64,000 bases of DNA from CAVWXT01 sp963759115 (GCA_963759115.1 CAVWXT010000005.1:620001-684000), one strand, 5' to 3'. Shown: positions 9,318-17,968, counted from the first letter of the stretch. Made by a program: numbers and translations. The notes: generated by a model not told the origin, from the sequence alone.

Positions 9318-10682
9318 ATGATTTCGGTCGACAAGGAAGTCGCCCAGTTCGCGTCTTGGCCGACGCGAGAACGAATCCGTGCTCTGAAGCGTATCGTCCC
9401 GCGGGCCAAGGTGGAAGCCATCTTGGAGCGATGCGGCAAAGCGAAGGGCTTCTGCCGTCGCCTTCCAGGGTGGTTCATGGTCTGGTTCGTGGTTGCCCTG
9501 GGGTTGTTTTGCTGCGATTGTTATCGGCAGGTTTTTCGCTGGTTGCAGCCGTTTCGGCGGAACGGCACTCCCGGCCGATCGACATTGTGTGAGGCCCGAA
9601 AACGCATCGGCTTGGCACCGTTTCGTGCGCTGGCTAATGCAGTCGTTCGGTTGCTTGCCAAACCTGACACCCCAGGAGCGTTCTACCGCGGATTGCGTCT
9701 GATGGCGCTGGATGGGTTCATCCTGGATCTTCCCGATACGCCGGAGAACGAACGGGTCTTCGGCAGACCGGGCAGCGGTCGTGCTCCTGGCGCGTATCCG
9801 CAGGCACGGGTTTTGGCGTTGTGCGAAACGGGAACCCATGTGTTGTGGCGGTGTCTGATCAAATCCATTCGCATCGGCGAGGTTACCATGGCCCACGATC
9901 TGCTGCGTCACCTGAAGGAAGGTATGTTGCTGCTGTGGGATCGCGGTTTCTTCAGTTATCAGACCATTCAGGAGGTGTTGGATCGCCATGCGCATTTGCT
10001 GGCACGAGTCAAAACCGGCCTTATTTTCCAGCCTATTCGCCGTCTTTCCGATGGATCGTACCTGGCCAAGGTGTATCGCTCGGCTCGTCATCGACGAAAG
10101 GACGAAGGCGGGATCGAGGTGCGGATCATCGAGTACACCTTCGATGATCCTGGCCGCCCCGGAAACAAGGTTATGCACCGTTTGCTGACGACCTTCCTGG
10201 ATGAAACCTTGGACCCAGCCGTGACCCTGATCGAGCTTTACCACGAGCGTTGGGAAGAGGAACTGACCATTGATGAGTTGAAGACCCACCAACGAGAGCG
10301 GCCGGTCTTGCGGAGCCAAACGACCATCGGCGTATTGCAAGAGATTTACGGGCTCCTCTTGGGCCATTACGTTGTGCGCGTCCTGATGTACGAAGCGGCC
10401 TTGCAGAAGCGCGTTGATCCGCAACGGATTTCTTTCACCGCCACCTTGAACATCTTGCGATGTCGCTTGCCCGAGTGCCCGAAAAGCGCTTGTGCCCTGC
10501 GGCAGTGGTATCAGGCGCTGCTGGAGGAAATTGCCGAGGAAATACTTCCCGCTCGCCGTAACCGAATCAACCCACGCGTGATCAAACGAAAGATGAGCTG
10601 CTGGGCGAAAAAAAGGGCCGAGCATCGTCATTACCCCCAGCCAGCCAAAGAGTTTCGACCTGCCATCGTTCTAATCCGTTGA
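9318..10682 (+). CDS. IS4-family transposase
   Basis: 454 residues from ATG 9318, preceded by a full AAGGAGG at 9306-9312. DDE catalytic residues: Asp in LMALDGFILDLP, Asp in LLWDRGFFSYQT, and Glu in the YHERWEEELTIDELK block, which corresponds to the YREK signature. Cut-and-paste transposition of its own element. Intact frame, unlike the other two older transposases in the window. Confidence 0.92.
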   Translation: MISVDKEVAQFASWPTRERIRALKRIVPRAKVEAILERCGKAKGFCRRLPGWFMVWFVVALGLFCCDCYRQVFRWLQPFRRNGTPGRSTLCEARKRIGLAPFRALANAVVRLLAKPDTPGAFYRGLRLMALDGFILDLPDTPENERVFGRPGSGRAPGAYPQARVLALCETGTHVLWRCLIKSIRIGEVTMAHDLLRHLKEGMLLLWDRGFFSYQTIQEVLDRHAHLLARVKTGLIFQPIRRLSDGSYLAKVYRSARHRRKDEGGIEVRIIEYTFDDPGRPGNKVMHRLLTTFLDETLDPAVTLIELYHERWEEELTIDELKTHQRERPVLRSQTTIGVLQEIYGLLLGHYVVRVLMYEAALQKRVDPQRISFTATLNILRCRLPECPKSACALRQWYQALLEEIAEEILPARRNRINPRVIKRKMSCWAKKRAEHRHYPQPAKEFRPAIVLIR

Positions 10683-10691
10683 ACGGTATTG

Positions 10692-10701
10692 CAGCTAGGC
10701 C
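10692..10701. repeat. Target site duplication, right copy (IS4 element)
   Basis: CAGCTAGGCC. Its CTA (10695-10697) is the stop codon (TAG) of the PEP-CTERM gene on the minus strand, so the element landed on that stop codon and the duplication restored it. Confidence 0.9.
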
Positions 10702-11366
10702 GTCTTTCGCCGACGCCGGAAGACAAGCAGCAGCCCGACGGCTGCCCCGCCCAGCATCGCACAGAACGAAGGCTCCGGAACCACCGACAGAGAACCGGAG
10801 TAACTGGTGCTGTTCACCTGGCCGTCCGTCATCAATTGTGTCAGCGACTTCTGCGTGAGCGGCGAGAACTGGAACGTCATAACGACCGATGGTTGCTGCC
10901 CATTCTCGATGGCGAGCAAATCGCTGTTGCTCCCGGTGTAGCTGATGCCAGAGAGGTTGGCAACCCCCGAGGCGTTCATCACGCCGAAAAGGCTGTTGTA
11001 GACTACGATATCTTTCAAGTCCAGATTCGCCGTCAGGGTCGCACTGACCCCGTCATACAGGCTGAATGCGCCGTCCGATGTCGTAACGTTTGCTTGCTCC
11101 AAGCCCGTAAAGGGGCTCGTGATCGCTCCCACGGTAAACGTTCCGCCGATATTGCCATTGAGACCCACCAATGCCAGCGGGCTCCCACCGGTGACGAGGA
11201 AATCATACGTGCCTGTGTTGGGAAACGTGATCGTGTCACCCGTGCCGGTGAATGTAACCGACGAACCAGCCACATTGGCAAAATCGCAGGTAATGGTTTC
11301 CGCGTTGGCGGTCTGGACAACTACGGCCAGCGTTGCGATCAAGATGGCGACGGCTGAACATCTCAT
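10695..11366 (-). CDS. PEP-CTERM sorting-domain protein
   Basis: 223 residues from ATG 11366 (MRCSAVAILIATLAVVVQTANAE), with GAGGA nine bases upstream; a start 27 bases earlier has no ribosome site. Signal peptide, a beta-rich Thr/Ser/Gly body with no recognised enzyme motif, and a C-terminal sorting tag VVPEPSFCAMLGGAAVGLLLVFRRRRKTA (VPEP, hydrophobic helix, Arg cluster). Predicted to be exported and processed by exosortase. The IS4 element directly follows its stop codon and separates it from its terminator. Confidence 0.85.
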   Translation of the reverse strand: MRCSAVAILIATLAVVVQTANAETITCDFANVAGSSVTFTGTGDTITFPNTGTYDFLVTGGSPLALVGLNGNIGGTFTVGAITSPFTGLEQANVTTSDGAFSLYDGVSATLTANLDLKDIVVYNSLFGVMNASGVANLSGISYTGSNSDLLAIENGQQPSVVMTFQFSPLTQKSLTQLMTDGQVNSTSYSGSLSVVPEPSFCAMLGGAAVGLLLVFRRRRKTA

Positions 11367-11948
11367 GGCTAGTTTTCCTCTTCTTTTGCTCATTTGAGTG
11401 TTACACAGTGTTCCGGGACAGCGACACCCGCAATGTCTTGCCCATAACGCGCGCACCCCGCTCCGAATCAGCCGCAATGGCAGCCTCTCCTAAATCGAGG
11501 AGATTCAAGCATAACCGTCAAACAGCCCCCGACGATGACGCCGCTCAATCTCCCCGCAAGCCAGCAGCTCGGAGCAAAAGGATACAAGGATGATTCTAGC
11601 CTCCCCGTGAAAATAACGCAAGCATCTTGCGCCCCCAATAAGAAATCACAAAGAAACTATCCATAAATAACTCTATGGAGGGGCATTCGCCGCGTCTTTA
11701 TCCCCCAAGTGATGGGTGCCATGATGGCATCTGTCCGCCGTGGCGTGCTCGATCGCTTCGTCGTGTTGTTGCCATGCATGTCGCCTATCCGATGAAATTC
11801 CACCGTGCTGCGCTCGGCAACAATCGGTTGGGGTGCTTCGGACGATGCTCGTTGTGCCAATTCGCAGCGATGTTCCATCTGGGCAAGCTAGGTCAGCTTG
11901 TTGGAGGTTGCGACAAGTGGGACAGTCGGCATGCCGATGCTCAGCAGT
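11367..11948. other. Intergenic region, no gene seen
   Basis: Divergent upstream region between the PEP-CTERM gene (minus) and the next plus-strand gene. No frame with convincing protein features, no clear promoter and no repeat was found. Confidence 0.5.
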
Positions 11949-12638
11949 ATGGAATACAGGAAGACGCTGCTGTACATCAGCGGGCTGATCTTGGCCACCG
12001 GCGGTCCAATCACTCTATTCTCGGCGAGCGATCTGCTTGCGGGCATGAAACGGAGTTGGTTCGCGAGTTCAGCGGCTGCGACAGCCGCGCCTTCGCATCC
12101 GCCAGGGTCTTCCACGTCGTCGCCGACGCCCGAGCTGTCTGCCGGTCCGTCAGCCCCATCCGTCTCGATGCGTCCTCTCTCGGCAGCCGGCACATGGGCC
12201 GACACCGTGCCATCCCCCAGCCTGGCAGAGGTGTTGAACTTCAACGTGACGGTTGACTGGGTGCTGGGGCGGTGGCCGCGGGTATCCACCGGACTGCCGT
12301 ACCTGCAACTACAGGGCTACCGGGTGCCGCTGGTGACGGGCACGGGAACGGCGGATGTGGCCGGGTCCCTGACCTACTACTTCAATGCCCAACAGCAGGT
12401 GCAGCGAATCACCCTTCGTGGCACGACCGGCGACCCCGGCGTTCTGGTGGCCCTGTTGACCGGCCACTTCCGTTTTGCTCGCCGATTGACCAACGATCCG
12501 GGCATCGTGCTCTACGAAGCGGTGGACCCCAACAACCAGTCGGTCGGCTCGTTGAAGCTTCGTTCGGCCAGGGTAATCAAGGCTAATCAGCCGTACACGC
12601 GATTCGAGGTTGACTTGGTGATGGACCGGACGGGGTAA
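11949..12638 (+). CDS. Conserved planctomycete protein (DUF6690-like)
   Basis: About 229 residues from ATG 11949 (MEYRKTLLYISGLILATGGPITLF), a short N-terminal membrane anchor, then a Ser/Pro/Ala-rich linker and a folded C-terminal domain with FNVTVDWVLGRWPRVSTGLPYLQLQGYRVPLVTG and AGSLTYYFNAQQQVQRITLRGTTGD. This domain pattern recurs in planctomycete genomes as a protein of unknown function; the DUF number is from memory. Alternative starts at 11898 and 11937 exist. Ends 373 bases before tRNA-Pro. Confidence 0.6.
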   Translation: MEYRKTLLYISGLILATGGPITLFSASDLLAGMKRSWFASSAAATAAPSHPPGSSTSSPTPELSAGPSAPSVSMRPLSAAGTWADTVPSPSLAEVLNFNVTVDWVLGRWPRVSTGLPYLQLQGYRVPLVTGTGTADVAGSLTYYFNAQQQVQRITLRGTTGDPGVLVALLTGHFRFARRLTNDPGIVLYEAVDPNNQSVGSLKLRSARVIKANQPYTRFEVDLVMDRTG

Positions 12639-12799
12639 GCTGTCAGCTTCAGGCTGCGGGGGGCAACATCTGGGCCGAGGCATATCTGTGCAGCGCGGCG
12701 ACTTGGGTCATCTTCCGGTACTCCCTGCGGTGGGCGTCATGTTTCGGTTAGCAGAAAGTGCTTCATAAGCTCGGCCTGTAGGCGGTTGCTCGGATAGAG

Positions 12800-12828
12800 T
12801 TGACGCTACGGGGCAGGATTGGTATGGT
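12800..12828 (+). promoter_or_regulatory. Candidate promoter upstream of tRNA-Pro
   Basis: TTGACG (12800-12805), 17 bases, TATGGT (12823-12828). It would give about 180 bases of leader before tRNA-Pro. The rest of 12639-13011 holds no gene that I can see. Confidence 0.4.
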
Positions 12829-13011
12829 AGATGCACTGGCCGGACGCTCCGTCAACTGGCCAGGGGAAAAGACAAAGAGCCGGGCAGTTTGTGGCAACCT
12901 GGGGCGACACGGCGTGAGGTGACGTCAAGCCAGATTGGAAAGCTATTTCGGTGAAGAATCTGGTTGGACATATCGCTGCAAGGCGTTATGCAGAGAATAT
13001 TTGAAAGATTG

Positions 13012-13086
13012 CGGGGCGTAGCTCAGCCTGGCTAGAGCGCTTGGTTCGGGACCAAGAGGTCGCTGGTTCAAATCCAGTCGCCCCGA
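13012..13086 (+). tRNA. tRNA-Pro (anticodon CGG)
   Basis: Full cloverleaf: 7-bp acceptor CGGGGCG/CGCCCCG, D stem GCTC/GAGC, anticodon stem CTTGG/CCAAG with loop TTCGGGA (anticodon 13047-13049), T arm with TTCAAAT loop, discriminator A at 13086. CCA is not encoded. The 3' half overlaps the tail of a recombinase frame on the other strand. Confidence 0.95.
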
Positions 13087-13460
13087 CTTTTCGCAGGAAT
13101 GAGCCCTTCGGCCAAAACGTCGAAGGGCTTTCTTATGGTGGGGCAAAGAGTTACGCCTTCGAGACGCCAGTTCAAACAGACGATTTCGAGGATTCGCCGC
13201 TTGGCGGCATAATCCGCCGTAAGCCATTTACTCGTAAGGCTTTGCGAAAGTTCAAACGCCTTGATGGCGATGTCGGCGTCTTCATCGTGGCCACGGTCCA
13301 GGGCGTCGGCTTGCAGTTTGAGCCTTGCGGCACGGTCCCGTAGCTCGGTGTTCTTCGCCGCGAACGTATCAGGGCCGATCTCTTCCAACAGCCGGAGGTT
13401 GAGAAGCTGGTCGGTCTGCCCCTGGATCAGCGTAAGCTGGCTGAGTCCTGAAGGTCGTAG
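13068..13460 (-). pseudogene. C-terminal remnant of a large serine recombinase
   Basis: About 130 residues, from LSQLTLIQGQTDQLLNLRLLEEI through DTFAAKNTELRDRAARLKLQADALDRG to KRRILEIVCLNWRLEG and TIRKPFDVLAEGL, the usual C-terminal end of resolvase/invertase-type integrases seen next to tRNA genes. The catalytic and DNA-binding N-terminal two thirds are absent: sequence similarity fades around 13460, before the ISL3 element at 13528. The stop codon (13068-13070) lies inside the T arm of tRNA-Pro, which marks the old attachment site. Confidence 0.75.
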
Positions 13461-13519
13461 TGAGCCCATGCTGTGATGGCCGGCGGGGTCAAACTCGCCA
13501 TCACAATTTGATGCGTGCA

Positions 13520-13527
13520 AGATTTCC
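13520..13527. repeat. Target site duplication, left copy (ISL3 element)
   Basis: AGATTTCC; identical to 15197-15204. Confidence 0.9.
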
Positions 13528-15196
13528 GGCTCTTCCGGTTTTAGGTGCAGAACGCGAGAAATTCAGCCTTCAGGCCACGGACGATCTCGCGTAGCTCGGC
13601 GATGGTCCGCCCGGCGGCTTCCGACGCCCGGTTCAAGTCCAGGAGCAGCCGGTTCCAGAGCGTGTCGGCTGACTTCACGCCGTAGCAGCGTTTGGTGATG
13701 ACGCGGGCCTTGTTGTTGATACCTTCAACCGCCGCGCTGGTGTACCGCCCGTCGAAGTAGTTCAGGATGCCCGTCTTCCAGTTGTCGTAGGTTGTCCAGA
13801 ACTTGGCGAAGTCCAGCCCCAGCGCTTCGGTCCGCGCGCGGAGTTCGGCCAACTGCTGTTCCGCTGTGGCGCGATCCGGCGCGGTGTCGAAGATCTCCTT
13901 GAACCGCACTGCGCACGTCATACACGTCCTTCAACACAGGCAACTCGACGAACAGCCGATCCAGCGACTCGCGTTCCTCGGGCTTCAGGTCCTTCGGGTC
14001 GCGGCGGAACTCCCACATCAGCGAGCGGAACCGTTTCTGCTCGGCTTTGGACAACTGGGCCTTGTGCTTCCGCGTGCTTTTTTTTTCGCAACTCATCCAC
14101 CACCTCGTTGAACTGCTTGGCCACGTGGAACCGGTCCACCACCAACCGGCTGTTGCGAAGTTGCTCGTTGCAGACCGGGCCGTAGACCTTCCCCATGTCC
14201 ACGCGGTGCGTTTCCACCGCGGCGCGCTGCTCGGGCGTCAATTTCCCCAGGCATTTCGAGGGCCGCTGCCGTGTCGCGCCCGCGGGCCACCGCCAGCACC
14301 TTCGGCGACTCCGGGTCGGTCAAGTCCGTCATCACCGTCACGTACAACTTGTGCCGCTTCTTGAGGCTGATTTCGTCCATGCCCACGTGCTTGATGACCC
14401 GTGCCGGGTCGATCCGCTTGTCGTCCTTCAACTGGTTCTCGACGATCAGTTCCACGGTCTCCGCCGAGATGCCCAGCCGCGCGGCCACCTCTTCTTCGTT
14501 GCTGCCGATGAGCATCCGCAGCACGTATTCCTCGAAGCGGTACGTGTACAGCACCTTCTTCCGCTTGAAGGGGGCGAAATGCTCCTGGCGATGCCCACAG
14601 CGCGAGCAACGATGGAAGCAAGGCTGGAAGATCAGGAAGCTCGGCTGACCCCACAGGTCCAGGTCGCGGACCACATAGACGGTGTTCTTGTACTCGTAGG
14701 TGGACGGCTCTTCGTGGCCGCACTGCTCACAACGGCAAGAGTCGGGCAGGGGGAACTTGACCTCGAAGCCGTGCCCGTCGCGCGAGCGCTCGTATCCCAA
14801 CAGTTCCACACCCGGCGGCAAATCCAACTTCACTTTGACCTCGACCTGAGCCATCCGTGGCCTCCTTGGTTGGCGGTGTCTTCTGCGACGGGGCGAAGGC
14901 AACAACCGCGTTGGTCCGACCGCCGCCGCTTGAGCAAGGTAACGCCGCGGGCGACCTCGGGCCAACAGCAACCTTCCCAACTCGCGAAATCGGCGCCCGC
15001 AGGGAGGAGGCGGCGGAACATGTTCCCGGACAAGCACTTACACTCGCAATCCCTGTTGCACTATATTCTTGTGGGGGGGCTAATATGGCGAGAATTACGT
15101 GCCTGGGGCGTTCAAGCAACCGTCGCGCGTAGTATAACGGCCGCTATTGTTGAGCCTCGGGTTTGTGCGGCGTTCGCACCCAGAACCGGAAGAGCC
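13528..15196 (-). mobile_element. ISL3-family insertion sequence, 1669 bp
   Basis: Imperfect terminal inverted repeats beginning GGCTCTTCCGGTT: left end GGCTCTTCCGGTTTTAGGTG at 13528, right end (complement) GGCTCTTCCGGTTCTGGGTG from 15196 inward. Exact 8-bp target duplications, the length typical of ISL3. One transposase gene on the minus strand. Confidence 0.92.
13541..14854 (-). CDS. ISL3-family transposase, three frameshifts
   Basis: Start at 14854 (MAQVEVKVKLDLPPGVELLGYE) with AAGGAGG just upstream. Zinc-binding N terminus CRCEQCGHEE and CFHRCSRCGHRQEHF, then HTH region EEVAARLGISAETVELI, catalytic MDEISLKKRHKLYVTVMTDL, VVDRFHVAKQFNEVVDELR, and C-terminal SAAVEGINNKARVITKRCYG. About 435 residues when the breaks near 14250, 14080 and 13925 are corrected; the 14080 break sits in a run of eight Ts on the plus strand. 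Activity is doubtful only if these breaks are real. Confidence 0.88.
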
Positions 15197-15204
15197 AGAT
15201 TTCC
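15197..15204. repeat. Target site duplication, right copy (ISL3 element)
   Basis: AGATTTCC, directly after the right end of the element. Confidence 0.9.
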
Positions 15205-15288
15205 ACGAGCCGGGAATTTGGTCGGGCTGAATTCTGGAAATCGGCTGTCGCGTCACGCGCAGGATTCCGTAGTCATCGTCGCCGGACA

Positions 15289-15516
15289 GGTACGTGTTTT
15301 GCGCACCTGAGAGACTGTTATCTTGGAGTTGATGAACCACGGGCGGCTCGCTCCCGAAGGCGCTTGGCATGTTCGCTATGCGCCACGTGGGCAATTTGCC
15401 CACCTGATACGACCGCAAGCCCAAGTTGTCATGGGCGAATGCCGCTGAACTTCGGGTGGAGAAATTCTCCACCTGACCACAATCCTTATATCCATAGGTG
15501 CGCGAATTGCACACCT
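15289..15516. repeat. Cluster of four related 17-21 bp palindromes
   Basis: Non-coding stretch between the ISL3 element and the coiled-coil gene. Palindromes: 15289-15309 (degenerate, AGGTACG...CGCACCT), 15387-15403 (GTGGGCAA T TTGCCCAC, perfect arms), 15455-15473 (GGTGGAGAA A TTCTCCACC, perfect arms) and 15496-15516 (AGGTGCGC...GCACACCT). The outer part AGGTG/CACCT is shared, while the inner bases differ but still pair. Centre-to-centre distances are about 96, 69 and 42 bases. No open gene explains them. The rest of 15205-15660 shows nothing else. Confidence 0.65.
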
Positions 15517-15660
15517 ACTCAACGATTGCGAGTCTTTGACCGATCGTTCGCTCACTCAGCCTCGATTTCGGCCGGCCGCAGACGCATTCTTGACAACCCT
15601 CTGCCGGCCCTATAGCATAGCGATCTTTGCAGGCAGTCCGACCTTGACGAGGGCATTGAC

Positions 15661-16716
15661 ATGGCAGAGAAGACACCCCCCAAGAAACGAGCCTCTCGGA
15701 AGGCAATGGTGGAACTTATTGCCGAGACGGAAAAGGCCATTGCCGAACGGCAAGAAGCCGAGGCTAAACCGGAAGAGCGTCTTGCCGCCAAGGAAGTCCG
15801 GGATGCCGTGGCGGTGGCCGATGCCCTATCAAGCGAAGATTTGGTGCGGTCGATTGGGGACATGAAATCCACGATCGCTCGCACTTTGGCCCAGCTTGCC
15901 GACCGCTTGGAAGAAGAAATTGGCAAATATGGCCAGATTCGCCGCGCCATTGCCGCCAAGGACGCCGAGTTGAAGGAAATCTACGACATTCAGCGATCGG
16001 CCTCTACGCTGTTGGCGATTATGGAGACCCAACAGCGGCAACAGGAGGAGATGGAACGCCAGTTCCAAGCAGAGAAGGAACAGTTGGAGTCTGAAATTGC
16101 GGCAACGCGGGCCGAGTGGGAAAAGGAAAAGAAGGAACGCGAGCAAGAGACAAAGGAACGCGACGCCGCCGAACAGAAACGGCGTCAACGTGAGGCCGAG
16201 GAGTACAAGTACAACACGGCCCGCGAGCAACAGCTTGCCCAGGACCGTTTGAGTGACGCACTGACCAAGGGTGAGAAAGAACTGTCGGAGCGAAAGACGC
16301 AACTGGAGCGTGAGTGGGCCGAGCGGGAGAAGGCGCTTGCCGCGAGAGAAGAGGAGGTGACGCAGTTGCGCGCCTGCGCCGCAGGCTTTGCGGAGGAACT
16401 GAAGGCGGCGGCCGATAAGGCGGCAGCCGAATCCACCGCGCGACTCGAACAACAGCATCATGCGGCCGACGAACTGCTGCGCCAGCAATTGGAGGGCGAG
16501 AAAAACGTGCTGACGGCGAAGATCGCCTCGCTGGAACGCACCGTGAAAGATCAGGCCGAGCAGCTTACCAGATTGCAGGAGCAGGCCGAGAAGGCATATA
16601 CGCAAGTGCAGGAGATCGCCGTGCGGGCGATCGAAGGCTCGGCCAGTACGAAGCAACTTGCTCACCTTCAACAACTCCTAGCCGACCAGGCGCGCAAGAG
16701 TAGTCCTGAACGATGA
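15661..16716 (+). CDS. Coiled-coil protein of unknown function
   Basis: 351 residues from ATG 15661. A basic N terminus (MAEKTPPKKRASRKAM) is followed by almost uninterrupted charged heptads rich in Glu, Lys, Gln and Arg from about residue 85 to 340, with a break around YKYNTAREQQLAQDRLSDALTKG. No signal peptide and no membrane segment, so it is likely a cytoplasmic structural or scaffolding protein. Not recognised as a named family. Confidence 0.75.
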   Translation: MAEKTPPKKRASRKAMVELIAETEKAIAERQEAEAKPEERLAAKEVRDAVAVADALSSEDLVRSIGDMKSTIARTLAQLADRLEEEIGKYGQIRRAIAAKDAELKEIYDIQRSASTLLAIMETQQRQQEEMERQFQAEKEQLESEIAATRAEWEKEKKEREQETKERDAAEQKRRQREAEEYKYNTAREQQLAQDRLSDALTKGEKELSERKTQLEREWAEREKALAAREEEVTQLRACAAGFAEELKAAADKAAAESTARLEQQHHAADELLRQQLEGEKNVLTAKIASLERTVKDQAEQLTRLQEQAEKAYTQVQEIAVRAIEGSASTKQLAHLQQLLADQARKSSPER

Positions 16717-16811
16717 TGAGAGTCGGGCTGACTTCCCTCGGCAGGTCAGCAGGAAGAGAGAATGATTTGGCGGTTGACTCATAGCGGATCACGTCTCCGC
16801 CCGGCTACCAG

Positions 16812-17030
16812 CTACGCCATGTTCGCAATCTTCTCCTCGCAAATCCGCTTGGTTAGCTCTTGCAGCTTCTGCACTCGGGCTGCCAGGTATTCGAGTTCCT
16901 CCCTCATAATGGCATAGTCGCGTTTGTAGCGGGCGTCGATATACGCCTTCCTCAAGAGGTCGAAGCAACGCTTCTGCTGTTCGTTGGCCCGAGGGAAGAT
17001 CGTGAAGAAATCAGCGTGTAAGTTGTTCGC
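16812..17030 (-). pseudogene. HEPN-domain protein, 5'-truncated
   Basis: The minus strand encodes NLHADFFTIFPRANEQQKRCFDLLRKAYIDARYKRDYAI...EELEYLAARVQKLQELTKRICEEKI, a recognisable C-terminal half of the HEPN domain found in proteins that pair with a nucleotidyltransferase. The frame stays open to 17144, but beyond about 17030 its codons are the antisense of a methyltransferase fragment, so the N-terminal half is missing. No partner nucleotidyltransferase is adjacent. Confidence 0.6.
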
Positions 17031-17031
17031 C

Positions 17032-17137
17032 TGACGGTCCAGCTTCCCTCGGTCGTTACCCGAGTTCTTCATCAAGTTTCTGACCGACCCCGGTGATATG
17101 GTCTTGGACATATTTGCCGGCTCAAACACCACGGGTG
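17032..17137 (+). pseudogene. Fragment of an N4/N6 DNA methyltransferase
   Basis: About 34 codons read SFPRSLPEFFIKFLTDPGDMVLDIFAGSNTTG, the conserved motif-I end of type II DNA methyltransferases (VLDIFAGSNTTG). The frame is closed just upstream, and just downstream it runs into the antisense of a His-rich peptide gene. Nothing else of the enzyme is present. Confidence 0.7.
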
Positions 17138-17205
17138 TGCTCATGCGTGTGCGCGTGCGTGTGGACGTGCCGGTGCGGGTGGTCGTGCTCGATTGGATTC
17201 GTCAT
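17122..17205 (-). CDS. His-rich short peptide, possibly cut at its 3' end
   Basis: 27 residues (MTNPIEHDHPHRHVHTHAHT...): about ten His in twenty positions, with AAGGAG seven bases before ATG 17205. Such peptides bind Ni, Zn or Cu. The last codons overlap the methyltransferase fragment on the other strand, so the original C terminus may be lost. It follows the rhodanese gene by about 100 bases on the same strand. Confidence 0.5.
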   Translation of the reverse strand: MTNPIEHDHPHRHVHTHAHTHEHTRGV

Positions 17206-17308
17206 GACGTACTCCTTCTCAAAGATGGACGTACTCGCCTCCTCCCGCCCGGCAGCGGCGACCGGGCGGGCCGACAACTCCCCACGCATGCCGCCGACTC
17301 TCCTGCGA

Positions 17309-17638
17309 TCAAATGCCCGATCCAACCAGGGAATAGCCGGCGGCTTTCCAGGCATTGACGCCGCCTTCGAGTACCCGGACATTGACGAAGCCCTGCTTCT
17401 GGCATTCCTCTGCCTGCCGTATCGCTCCTTCATCGTGTGGGCAAGCACAGTAGAAAATCACGTTCTCGTCCTTCGGGAACGAGTCGATCCGTCGGCGAAA
17501 CTCGCTCAGCGAGATAGCTCCCTCCAAGTCGTTCTTCCGAAAATCCTCGTCCTTATCGTAGGCGCAGACGAGAACGGCGGCGGGATCAGTCCTCAACAAC
17601 TCGTGGGCATCGGCCGCACTAATGGTCTTGACGTTCAT
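17309..17638 (-). CDS. Rhodanese-like domain protein
   Basis: 109 residues from ATG 17638 (MNVKTISAADAHELL) with GGAGG seven bases before. Single rhodanese fold: DPAAVLVCAYDKDEDFRKNDLEGAISLSEF (substrate-domain start), VIFYCACPHDEGAIRQAEE, where the first Cys of CACP is the likely active-site Cys, and GFVNVRVLEGGVNAWKAAGY. Carries sulfur as persulfide in the cytoplasm. Followed on the same strand by a His-rich peptide, which suggests a metal or sulfur stress role (inference). Confidence 0.85.
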   Translation of the reverse strand: MNVKTISAADAHELLRTDPAAVLVCAYDKDEDFRKNDLEGAISLSEFRRRIDSFPKDENVIFYCACPHDEGAIRQAEECQKQGFVNVRVLEGGVNAWKAAGYSLVGSGI

Positions 17639-17778
17639 GGCGAATCCTCCTGTCTGTTCAAGTGCCATGTATCCAGGGAATTCTACCGGGCGAAGTCAAC
17701 GGGCAAGGCGAGCGACCGCAGCACTTTCCGCCGGACCCGCCGTTTTAGAAACCGATTCCTGCCCCACCAATTGTGGCA

Positions 17779-17807
17779 TGGCCACCCTTGCCGAACCGTG
17801 ATAGGCT
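17779..17807 (+). promoter_or_regulatory. Candidate promoter of RNA-like unit, copy 1
   Basis: TGGCCA, 17 bases, TAGGCT. Weak alone, but it aligns with the better TTGTCA-17-TAAAGT of copy 2 at the same distance from the shared body. Confidence 0.4.
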
Positions 17808-17813
17808 TGAGGT

Positions 17814-17968
17814 AGCTGGCGAGCACAGAGGAAGGGCCGATACACCCGGTTTTGACCGCTGGCCCGAGACAAAAGGGCAACAGGTAACCAAGGTCGGCGT
17901 AACGCCTCTCCCTCGGAACAATACGCAGTGAGAAGCCCGCCTCTCGTGCGGGCTTCTCGCTTTTCTTG
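17814..17968 (+). ncRNA. Candidate structured RNA, copy 1 (unrecognised family)
   Basis: About 155 bases from the predicted start to a strong terminator (stem GAGAAGCCCGC/GCGGGCTTCTC at 17930-17958, then GCTTTTCTT). The body resembles 19203-19366 over its whole length. Shared pairings: AGAGG with CCTCT, GCCGA with TCGGC, and an internal hairpin ACC-CTG-GCCC...GGGC-CAG-GT. Both strands lack a plausible gene here. It does not match tmRNA, RNase P, SRP or any riboswitch I can recall. Confidence 0.55.
17930..17967 (+). terminator. Rho-independent terminator of RNA-like unit, copy 1
   Basis: Perfect 11-bp stem (17930-17940 with 17948-17958), 7-base loop CTCTCGT, T-rich tail. Confidence 0.8.

Larger units (their letters stand above)
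9233..10691 (+). mobile_element. Complete IS4-family insertion sequence, 1459 bp
   Basis: Terminal inverted repeats of 13 bp, CAATACCGTTCAA at 9233-9245 and its complement TTGAACGGTATTG ending at 10691, flanked by exact 10-bp duplications. One intact transposase fills the element. Intact ends, exact duplications and an unbroken reading frame mark a recent insertion. Confidence 0.92.

Noticed and set aside
13541..14854. ISL3 transposase as several separate genes
   Set aside because: The pieces join into one family member in order, inside one pair of inverted repeats.
15289..15516. CRISPR array
   Set aside because: Repeats vary inside, spacing is irregular (96, 69, 42) and no cas gene is present.
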